Source: Saccopteryx bilineata
Lineage: Eukaryota; Chordata; Mammalia; Chiroptera; Emballonuridae
Length of the DNA stretch: 64,000 nt
Assembly (NCBI RefSeq): GCF_036850765.1
Contig: NC_089490.1
Coordinates: 107,688,574 to 107,752,573 of the forward strand
Direction of reading: 5' to 3'
Shown here: piece by piece, positions 55,690 through 64,000 of the stretch
Layout of the letters: every line of letters begins with the position of its first letter
Position numbering within the stretch: the stretch's first letter is position 1
The notes under the pieces: model-generated
The model's database searches: none
Seen by the model: the letters and a program-made list of their open reading frames with translations, nothing else
What the model was told of the DNA's origin: nothing
Program-made: the position numbers and the translations under genes

Positions 55690-56690
55690 TTTGTTCACAT
55701 TTAACTAGAGTATTTTTGAGTAGATAATGCATTTATATGGTTCATAAATCAAAATGCTCTGCACTGAGAAGTCTTGGTCCCACACATCTTCCACCCCAGC
55801 TCCTTAGTGGTAAGCACTTTTATTCATTTATTGTGTATTCTTCCAGTATTTCCAGAGTTTATTCTTCTGGTATTTCACTTCTTGATGCAAATACAAAATT
55901 CAAATATTTGTTTTTTTCTTACACAAAAATGTAGCATCCTAGATACATTGTGACTTGCTCTTTTCGCTTAATACTGAACCCTGGAATGTTCCATATCAGC
56001 AAGAACATAGCGAGCATCCCCATTCTTTGCTTGTTTTTAATCTTTTTTTCATGGCTGTGTAGTCTTCCACTGTGAGCACGTATTAAATTTAGTTAATCAG
56101 GTGAGCACTGGACGGTCTCCAAAGCTTTGCTGTTCTGAACAAGCTGCAACGAATAACCTTGTGCACGGCCATTTCCTCCGTGTCCAGTGTGGCTGTGGGG
56201 TGTAGGCCTGCTGGCTCAAAGGGCATGTGGGATTCCATTAGCTTTTGCCAAGTGAGCTTTCACACCTCCCCCTGCAAGGCCAGGGGCACTGTTTCCCACA
56301 ACTCCACAACGGAGTTGTGTGGTGTGGTTTGGAGTTTTGCCATTCTGCTAAATGAGAAATGGTATTTTTGTGTAATTTCCATTCTCATCAGCTTTTCCCG
56401 TTTCAGAAACATTTGCATTTTTTTCTATCAACTGTGTGTCATTCGTTTTGCCTATTTTAAATCTTGGTTCTTGGTCTTTTCCCACTTGGTTTTTTGTGGT
56501 GTAGAGATGAGACCGTTGTCTGTGCTATGATTGTAATTTTCCCAAGTAGGTCATTATCTTTGTCCTTGTGGTATGTTTTTCCCCAATGTAGAAGCCTTGA
56601 ATTTTTTATGCAGTAAAATTTATCAGTATTTTCTTTTATGGTTTTAGATTTTGTATCAGAAAGGCTCTTCCCTGTTCCAAGATTGTGAAG
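55690..56690 (-). repeat. Old L1 (L1M type), antisense
   Basis: 'ttttcatggctgtgtagtct', 'aacaagctgcaacgaataac', 'tgtgggattccattagcttt' and 'tcagaaaggctcttccctgt' follow antisense L1M order. Confidence 0.75.
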
Positions 56691-57254
56691 GAATTCACCC
56701 AGAGGAGGTGAGAGGAAGCAGGTGTGCAGCCCCTCAGAGCAGTGTTGCCAACATCACAGTTTTGTTTGGGATGTAGCCCTGTTCCCACGGGGAGAAGGGT
56801 TTACTGCCAGGGGTGGATGCCCACTGCCAAGGGCCTGGGTCCAGGCACCCTGGTCTTCAGCTGGTGCCCTCATAGGCTGGGAAGGAGGCAGATAAGGGGA
56901 AATGATGTGTTTGGCAGCCCATGTTCACAACAGGTGAGGTCTGTCCAGGTGCAGCCAGGCTAGTACAATGAAAGGAAATAGAATTAAAACTGAGACGTGA
57001 AATTCAACACTTGCATAAACTTGAACCTTTTCTGGGATTTGAAAAGAAGTAATTAATTTAGAAACTTTCTCCCACAATATTAAACTCTGCCCACTGGTCC
57101 CAGGCAGGAAATGGTCTAGAATAGGATTCTAAATAGCAACATAGAGGCAGAAAAGAAATGATTATGCTGATAGTATGTTTCTTAAAATCCTGAGTCCAGT
57201 ACTCCAGGATTGAAGAGAGATGAGACTTATCAGTGTTTGGGTTCAGGCTGGTTT
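56691..57254. other. Intron 2, unassigned
   Basis: No feature recognised. Confidence 0.35.
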
Positions 57255-57545
57255 GGATGTCAACTAGCCGGAGTCCCTCTCCTGACTTCACCACTAAGGG
57301 CATGAGCTCAGACAAATCACTTCACTTCTGAGCCTCAGTTTCTTCCTCGGTAAAAGAGCCTAATACTAATTATTATGATAAACATGGAGTAAGCACTAAG
57401 TGTATATCAAACACCCTATTGATATGCACTGAATTATTCATTGTCCCGAGAAGCTGAGAAAATTAAATGTAGTAACATGAAGAGTTTTGCATAGTGCCTA
57501 CCACATGACTGGTCCTCAGTGAACATACTCAGTAGTATTGTTGTT
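57255..57545 (+). repeat. MIR
   Basis: 'ctgagcctcagtttcttcct' and 'catagtgcctaccacatgac' follow MIR. Confidence 0.8.
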
Positions 57546-57599
57546 TTCTATGCTTACTGAAGTCAGATGGGTAGGCTCAGCATTTAATTGTGATATTAT

Positions 57600-57850
57600 C
57601 TTAGCTGTTCATTCATTCCATGGTTAGCGCCTACCATATGTGGGTAGGTGCTGGAGACAATGGTGAGCATGGTCTGTGCCCTGCAGAACTTACAAATAGG
57701 CAAGGCAGATGCAAAATACTGTGGTCAGTGAGCAACAACCACAGCCCGCGACAAGGACTTTGTTAGGGACTAGCCAAGTGCTGTGGGAGCACAGGGGAGG
57801 AACAAATAGCCCTGTCCCAGAAACTGGGCTTGCCAGACGCAGCCCTGTGT
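57600..57850 (+). repeat. MIR/L2-like fragment
   Basis: 'gcgcctaccatatgtgggta' and 'gtgccctgcagaacttacaa' resemble old MIR/L2 sequence. Confidence 0.5.
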
Positions 57851-57889
57851 AGGACAGGGATCTAGGCACACTGTCTCTCTAGGCGAGTG

Positions 57890-58080
57890 ACAACTATTAC
57901 AGTTATAGGGAACGCTTAGATATCATGTACCTTATGTCAGAGGGGTTCGGTTCATCCTCACTCTATGCGCCTGGTACTATTATTACTCCCAATTTACACA
58001 TTAGGAAACTGAGGCCCCAGAGGTTGTTCAGGGTCACATAACTAGCAAATGATGGAACCAGGATTTGAACCTGGAGATTT
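57890..58080 (+). repeat. MIR
   Basis: 'caatttacacattaggaaac', 'tgaggccccagaggttgttc' and 'ccaggatttgaacctggaga' follow MIR. Confidence 0.88.
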
Positions 58081-58429
58081 GGAGGTGAATCCAGAGAGGG
58101 GAACAGTTGCCCATCACTGGGAATTGGACTGATATTTCCTGGGGTTTGTTAGGAACCATAACTGCAAAGTGGGAGCAGAACAGAATGACAAGGGGAAGAC
58201 CAGGCACCAGGCAGCATCATGGTAGGGGGTTCCTCAGCAGACTGCTGCTCTCGGCTTTCGTAGGACAAGCAGGGTGGTCCTTGAGGGAGGGGGGCGTCCA
58301 ATGTGTAGTATGGATGGCTCCATAAATCTGCCTTAGGGATGAATCTCATTTGGTTTCAGGCATTTCTGCCTGTTAAAATGGAAAGGAATTTGCAGGACCA
58401 ATTCCCAAAGTCTCTATCAACCGTGGCTA
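58081..58429. other. Intron 2, unassigned
   Basis: No feature recognised. Confidence 0.35.
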
Positions 58430-58725
58430 TTCCCATCCACCTAAAAGGCATTCTCCTATCCTCGTTGCCCAGGTGACTCCTGCTCCTTCAGATCCTGAGG
58501 CCGGGCTCCCTGTCCACATTTGTGCCGCCATAGCACCTTGGACCTGCCCTTCACAGCTCTAGCCCAGAATTTTCATTTTATTCACTGATCATTTAAACTC
58601 AAGAGAGCAGAGATCATGGCTGTTTTTCCTCATCTGTAGCCCCTGGCAGAGGGCTGGAATTTAGTAGACACTCGATAAATATTTGATGAATGAGTGAATG
58701 AGTAACCAGCACTTCAGGTGAATTA
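58430..58725 (+). repeat. L2 3' region
   Basis: 'agagagcagagatcatggct', 'tagtagacactcgataaata' and 'tttgatgaatgagtgaatga' are the L2 3' end. Confidence 0.82.
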
Positions 58726-58944
58726 GGATGGAGAGCCATCAGATAGGAGGGCCAGGCCTGGATGTGACACATACACCCTGTGAGGGAAAGAAGCTGGTCA
58801 TCCAGACCTGGGCACGAAGTCACTTGTGGTCTAGAACAGGGCCTGCAGAGGTGGAGGATGCCTGCTGGATGACTGAGCTGGAGCGCATGTTGGCCTGGAG
58901 TAGCTCAGTTGTTGTCTAAATACGGCCAGTAGTCGCCATATGCT

Positions 58945-59145
58945 GAGGTCCCAGCTCCCCTCACTAGCTGCATGGCTTCACCCAGTTACTCGGGCTTCTC
59001 AAAGCTCTGTTTCCTTATTTATAAAGTGGGGATATAAATGTCTTCAGAGCTCTATTGGGAGGAATAGAATGAGACTGTATATGAAGAATGATCCCCAGTG
59101 CCTGGCTTACCCACTTGGCCAATAAATGCTGTTATTATTGTTATT
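58945..59145 (+). repeat. MIR
   Basis: 'tttccttatttataaagtgg' and 'gccaataaatgctgttatta' follow MIR. Confidence 0.78.
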
Positions 59146-59159
59146 GTAATTTTTTAAAT

Positions 59160-59310
59160 GTATCTAGTTTTTAACATATATTATTGTATTTAATTATCAA
59201 GCCACCCTTGTGATATGTTATAATTCTTTTATATAAGGATCCTCAGGCTGGGATGAGTCAGGCTCCCACGTGGAGTTAGGAGCAAGCTGGGGCTCAAACC
59301 CAAGTCTGCC
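59160..59310 (+). repeat. MIR fragment
   Basis: 'caagccacccttgtgatatg' and 'ctggggctcaaacccaagtc' fit a diverged MIR. Confidence 0.5.
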
Positions 59311-59839
59311 TACCCTCAAGACAGCTCACTTCCCCTTCACTGGCATCAGAAATTGCTCAGAGCAAAGTTTAGCTGGGGAAAAAATCTGACACATCACTTG
59401 AGTTGAAGACTGTGGCGGAACCCCAGAACAAGAGCCATTTCTGGATACAGCCAAATGGAGCACTTGCGTGGCCCTGGGGCCCAGGCTCCCTGCCAGCGTG
59501 TCCTCATGCTGCCTCCTCCCTGGAGAACTCGCCTCGCCCTCAGCGTCCTCCCAGGGTCTGACCTGTCCTGGTAGAGGGGAGTGAGATGGGTAACAAGCCA
59601 GGCTGTGCTGTGTGGCCCTTGCTTGTTTCAAGTTAGGGGTCCGTGTATGTGCTCGGGTGTGAGAGAACATTGAAAAAAGAGGGTAAATAGGGTAAAAAAG
59701 CTAATGATAGTTTTCTCAGTTGAAAGGGGCGTGGATAGCCAGAGATTTCTAGTTTCTCTATATTTTCCAAATTTTATAAAATGGACATGCATTTCTTTGG
59801 CGAACAGAAAAACGGTTATTTTAAAGACCTTGATCATCT
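59311..59839. other. Intron 2, unassigned
   Basis: No feature recognised. Confidence 0.35.
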
Positions 59840-59954
59840 CTTCAGGACCAGCTCAAGTGCCACCTCCTCTTTGAGCTGTGATGTCCCCTAGTGTGTGTTT
59901 GCCTTGCAGGGTCCCCATCCTTGTGCCTGTCTTTGCTCCTGTGACTCTTCCTGA
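59840..59954 (+). repeat. L2 fragment
   Basis: 'aggaccagctcaagtgccac' is diagnostic of L2. It leads directly into a tandem duplication. Confidence 0.75.
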
Positions 59955-60183
59955 GCAGAGAGGTGGCCTCCCTCACCTGTTTGCCCCAGGAGACCCCAGT
60001 GAGTGGAATTGCCCCAAAGCCTCCCGGCCCGTGGGCAGCCCAGGGCAGCCATTGCCAGCAGCTTCCACAGCAGAGAGGTGGCCTCCCTCGCCTGTTTGCC
60101 CCAGGAGACCCCAGTGAGCGGATTGCCCCAAAGCCTCCCGGCCCGTGGGCAGCCCAGGGCAGCCATTGCCAGCAGCTTCCGCA
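59955..60183 (+). repeat. Tandem duplication, 115-bp and 114-bp units
   Basis: Units 59955-60069 and 60070-60183 differ by three substitutions and one deleted base. A third unit starts and diverges after about 8 bp. The sequence is GC-rich. Confidence 0.96.
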
Positions 60184-60339
60184 GCAGAGGTCACTGCGCT
60201 CTTAGCTTCCTGTGTTAAGTTCATTTCAATTAATCTTTCCAACCACCTTTCAAGGTAGGCATTTTTATTATCCTTAGTTTAGAGACAAGAAACCGTCTTG
60301 AATCTCAAACCAGACTATTGGATTGTCAAGCAGCCCCCT

Positions 60340-60770
60340 CCAGCTCCTTTGCGCCGCCTACCACACCCAACAAGGACACATGCAATGGCCACCTTGCTTC
60401 TGAGAAGATGGCATGATCTTTTAGGTCCCCATATCTTTGTCCATCTCTTGCTTTCTCCACTCAACCCCCTGACTGGGCCCCACCTTCCTTGCCATCTGGT
60501 TCCCATCTCCGGCCTGCTCCAGGACTCAGCTTGCTTGTTGCTTCTTCCAGGAAGCCCTCTCTCACAGGCCCTGCCGTTTCATGCAGCATGGGCTGGTGAG
60601 CTGCTCTTTGCCCATCTGTGTCTGCATTTGTCACTTTTTGTTGAACTTGGTCTCTCTCTCTGCTGTTGGTCTTTCTCTTTCCCCAACCAGACTCAAGGAC
60701 AAGAGTTTAATATCTTCAATCCCAGTGTCTAGCTGGCACAAATTAGGTATTCAATGAATGTTCAATTAAT
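60340..60770 (+). repeat. L2 3' region
   Basis: 'gcttcttccaggaagccctc', 'caatcccagtgtctagctgg' and 'attcaatgaatgttcaatta' follow L2. Confidence 0.75.
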
Positions 60771-60900
60771 TAATATGATCTTTACAATAGTCCTATAAAA
60801 TTACCATGTTACACATGAAGAAAAATGAAGCCAAGAGTTGAGTGGTTTGCCCAGTCATGCATGGGTCTTTGAAATCTAGTCCAGGTTGGCTGAAATGCTG
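60771..60900 (+). repeat. MIR fragment
   Basis: 'aatagtcctataaaattacc' and 'gagtggtttgcccagtcatg' fit MIR. Confidence 0.6.
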
Positions 60901-62155
60901 AAATTTAAAGAAGCAGGAAAAACAAACAAACAAATAAACACCCTACCCCACCCTGTCAGTTCTAGGGGGAACAGAAATGTTAACCATGTTCCAGCATAAA
61001 CTAGGCAGAGGTATATTATTTAGATTGTTTATATACTTTTTTCTGTTTTTTTCTTTAATTTTTAATGTTTTTCAATAGAGACTTTTCTTTCTTTTCAACT
61101 ATTTGCATTGTGTATTTTCCGAGAGTTGGTTTATGGGGATAGTGACTGAACATTTTAGACTGCTCTCAATATTATTGCCAAATTGCCAGTAATATTGTCA
61201 ATAACATTATGTCAGTTAACTACCTTCAGAGAAATATGAGACAGTCAATTTTACCATTTACACACCAGCATTGGGGATTATCATTATTTAAAATTTTTGT
61301 TACTTTCATAGATGAAAAGTTATGCCTCATTTCTTTTTATCTCTTTGTGAACAACAGAGATTGAGTATTGGGGTTTTTTTCCCCCTCTTTATCTACATTC
61401 TTGTGAGACTTGTGTTCATGCTCCTTATTGTACTACTTTTTAAAAAATTGTTTAAGACATCTGTAGAAGACCAACTTAACTATTTAATTAAGTGCCATTT
61501 GGAAGGCACTGACAGAAGGGAAAACAAAGATGACTATGATACCACCCCTATCTTCTTGAATAGGAGCTTATTAAGTAAGATACTCAAGTCAGCAAGATGG
61601 ATGGGCACAGAAATGATGATCTTAGTAGCTAAACTGCTCTGAGAAATAAGTAATGGGATGTAGAAGAACGGAATTAGGATCAGCGATTCCTGACTTGGAC
61701 TGTAGTATCAGGGAAGGCTTCAGAGAGGTTGTGTCATTTATTCTCAGCTGGAAAGGATGAGAAACATTCAGAAGCAACTCCACTTTGACACAGCAGCATA
61801 AACAGGTATCAAGCCCATGGCTGTATTGGAACATTTTGTCTCTGAGAACATTTAGTGTGTTTGTATCACTAAATGTTAGGATGATTTAGGTGGCAGGGAA
61901 GAAAATACACAATTAAAGTTGTTTTAAACTCAAGAAAAATATCTTAGTTCACAAAACAAAGAGGTATCTCTTTGTAGGGTTGGTTAATCAAAGGCATAAC
62001 AGGACGTTCGGGACCCACAGTTTCCCCCCATTTTCCTTTCAGCCTGCCTCAGCATTGACTTTGTCCTCAGGAGGCTCTTTTCACAGTTGAAGGTTTGTTG
62101 CCTCATTCTACTTAACCGTGTTCAAAGACAGGCCAGGCCAGGATCCCAGAATCTC
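60901..62155. other. Intron 2, mostly unassigned
   Basis: 61490-61850 may be an old L2-like repeat ('gggaaggcttcagagaggtt'). An open frame at 61322-61642 has no recognisable homology and no matching RFX4 exon. Confidence 0.35.
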
Positions 62156-62250
62156 ACCTTCCTTCTTCCCTGCCTTCCATACTCCTTCCCTCCCTCACTC
62201 CCTCTCTTTAGTCCTTGCTTTCTCCCTCCCTCTCTTTCTTCCTTCCTTTG
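62156..62250 (+). repeat. (CCTT)n-rich pyrimidine tract
   Basis: Imperfect CCTT/CCCT tetranucleotide repeats. Confidence 0.85.
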
Positions 62251-62758
62251 TAAAACAACAGACATTTGTTTTTTTTCATCTTTGGAGCCAGAAGTTAAAA
62301 ATCATGGCCCTTGTTCCTTTTTATCATATTAGGGAAAATATCTTTCCCAGAAACCTCCAGGGAACTTCTCCTTAAGTCTGATAGGCCAACACTGTGTCAC
62401 GTGCCCCACTTAATCCATCAGTGGCTAGATGGCATAAAATTACCATGATAGATTTAATTAACATTCACCTCTCTAGGATTTGCAAGGAATCTTCCCGCCT
62501 GAACACATGGTCCCCTTTAAATCAGGGCTGTGTTAATGTGGGAGAGGTGAGTACATTCAGCTAGACAGTATCTGCCACAGTGTTTAAGAGCAGATGTTTT
62601 ATTATGAAATATACTAATAATGATAAACTATCATCAAGAAAATATTTTCTGAACTCAACTTTATTAAGCTAATTTACTTTTTAAATTTTTTAATAGTTTA
62701 TTTCATTTTCTTTTATAGTGTCTTTACATTTTTGTTTTACTAAAATTATTTTCATAGG
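62251..62758. other. Intron 2, unassigned
   Basis: No feature recognised. Confidence 0.35.
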
Positions 62759-62771
62759 TAAAGATTCTTTT

Positions 62772-63144
62772 TTCTTTTTTTTTTTTCTTTTTCCAAAGTT
62801 AGAAGCGGGGAGGCAGTCAGACAGACTCTCGCATGCACCTGACCAGGATCCACCCAGCATGCCTACCGTGGGCAATGCTCTGCCCATTTGGGACATTGCT
62901 CCATTGCAGCTGGAGCCATTCTAGCACCTGAGGTGGAGGCCATGGAGCTGTCCTCAGCACCCGGGCCAACTTTGCTGCACTGGAGCCTTGGCTGTAGGAG
63001 GGGAAGAGAGAGATAGAGAGAAAGGAGAGGGGGAAGGGTGGAAAAGCAGATGGGCACTTCTCCTGTGTGCCCTGGCTGGGAATCGAACCTGGGACTTCCA
63101 TATGCCAGGCTGATGCTCTACTGCTGAGCCAACTGGCCAGGGTC
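62772..63144 (-). repeat. VES/Rhin-type SINE, diverged, 13-bp target duplication
   Basis: Minus strand begins 'gaccctggccagttggctca'. 'taaagattctttt' is repeated at 62759-62771 and 63145-63157. Confidence 0.94.
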
Positions 63145-63484
63145 TAAAGATTCTTTTCCATGTAACTTAAATGAATCCATGTAACAGATTCATTTCATCG
63201 CCCATTTTACAAGTTTTTATTAAATTTTGTTGATTATATTTGTAGGTTAGGACATTGTTAAGTTTTTTTGTTTGTTTGTCTGTCTGTTTTGAGACTGTTA
63301 GGTGTATCAGTCTTGTTGGGCCATATTTTGTGGGTCAAAATCTTTTATTTTATATTGACTATTTCTATCAAAACCATCATTAGGAATTGGATGAGACTTT
63401 ATGTATTTCTCAGCTAATCCATGATAAAGTTGTCAGCAGGTCTGTTTCCTTAATGCAAAGATTGATCTTCAGATTGCTGGATTG
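63145..63484. other. Intron 2, unassigned
   Basis: Contains a short (TTTG)n near 63268; otherwise nothing. Confidence 0.35.
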
Positions 63485-63857
63485 TGGAGGTCAGCAAACT
63501 ACAACCCCACTAGTCTAATCTGGCCTAATGCCTGTTTTCGTGGGGCTGTATGTTAAGAGTATTTTTTGCAGATGAATATTTATAATCTATTTGATGTGAT
63601 TGTGAATTTTGAACTCCAATTAAGAAAAAATGTTACCTGCTTCTACAAAAACAATTTTTTATTCTTATTTAATAAACCTCTGTTACAAAAATTGTATTCA
63701 ACTACTATTGTATTGAATTTTTTAAATAAAAGTTTTGTGGAATTTGTTTTCTCTCATTATAAAAATATTACAAAATAGTCTTGATCTTTGCTTCTTGGCC
63801 TCGAAACCCTAAAATATTTACTTCTGGACATTTACAGAAAAACTTTGCCCACCCCTG
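63485..63857. mobile_element. hAT-type non-autonomous element, diverged
   Basis: Left end 'ggtcagcaaactacaacc' and right end 'aaactttgcccacccctg' match the inverted ends of a known mammalian hAT-type element. Flanking 8-mers 'ctggattg' and 'ctctattg' may be a decayed target duplication. The interior is AT-rich and non-coding. Confidence 0.7.
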
Positions 63858-64000
63858 CTCTATTGTTTTCACTGACTTGATTCTTCTGAATACTCATACC
63901 CTCTCTACCTTTCCCTAACTTTTTGTTCCAATGGAGTTATAAGGAGAAAATGGTGTGAAGTCAGTGTGTTCTTCAAGTGAAAATTGTCGAGTCAAATGCC

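Larger units (their letters stand above)
42145..64000 (+). other. RFX4: RFX4 intron 2 (partial, runs off the window)
   Basis: The intron begins with donor 'gtaagt'. The expected next exon, which continues toward the winged-helix domain, was not found before the window end, so this intron is at least 21.8 kb. It is dense with antisense L1 and nested insertions up to about 52.2 kb, then MIR/L2-rich. Confidence 0.8.

Noticed and set aside
61322..61642. 106-codon frame as a possible RFX4 exon 3
   Set aside because: The residues do not match the known RFX4 continuation after SNDE and no acceptor/donor pair fits the required phase.

Overview
This is mammalian nuclear DNA, most likely from a bat. 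It has intron-rich, low-coding-density sequence, MIR and L2 fossils, L1 fragments and a long CpG island. It also carries many copies of tRNA-derived SINEs: heads reading 'cctgaccaggcggtggcgca', and VES/Rhin-type heads reading 'ggccggttggctcag' that end on the opposite strand in 'tttctgaagctggaaacggg'. From memory these resemble SINEs of horseshoe bats and relatives (Rhin-1/VES type). The species is not resolved. Recent DNA transposons (mariner, hAT and pogo-like) also fit a bat.

The only protein-coding gene I can support is the 5' end of RFX4 (regulatory factor X4, a winged-helix transcription factor of brain and testis), on the + strand. Its exons are too short to stand out as long ORFs. Coding exon 1 (14980-15022) encodes MHCGLLEEPDMDST plus one base and ends at a GT donor. 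After a 27,035-bp intron, exon 2 (42058-42144) follows a polypyrimidine/AG acceptor, continues in phase with [14 protein letters not shown]..., and ends at a 'gtaagt' donor. This start is that of the brain isoform RFX4_v3. The DNA-binding, dimerisation and C-terminal exons must lie beyond the window; I did not find exon 3 by 64000.

Layout. 1-12.2 kb: upstream flank, mostly repeats (Charlie-like and hAT elements, L1 3' ends, an LTR-like repeat, SINEs, a deleted mariner). 12.2-19.25 kb: CpG island with the promoter, a TATA-like box, a CT-rich leader and coding exon 1, then a GC-rich start of intron 1 with Z-DNA-like and X-box-like sites. 19.25-42.06 kb: rest of intron 1, with SINEs, MIR and L2 fossils, a 66-bp inverted repeat, a 194-bp duplication at 98% identity, and AT-rich repeat-poor stretches that could be enhancers. 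42.06-42.14 kb: exon 2. 42.15-52.2 kb: intron 2, mostly antisense L1 in which a second mariner copy, a solo LTR, a hairpin hAT, a pogo-like element and several SINEs are nested. 52.2-64 kb: intron 2 with MIR/L2 fossils, a 115-bp tandem duplication, SINEs and a terminal hAT-like element.

No bacterial-type system, CRISPR array, rRNA or functional tRNA gene was seen. The most interesting points are an overlapping upstream ORF in RFX4 that stays open through both exons, the deleted mariner family that kept its DNA-binding domain ORF, a 33-bp tailless SINE-head insertion with a perfect 17-bp target duplication, and the young inverted and direct duplications inside RFX4 intron 1.
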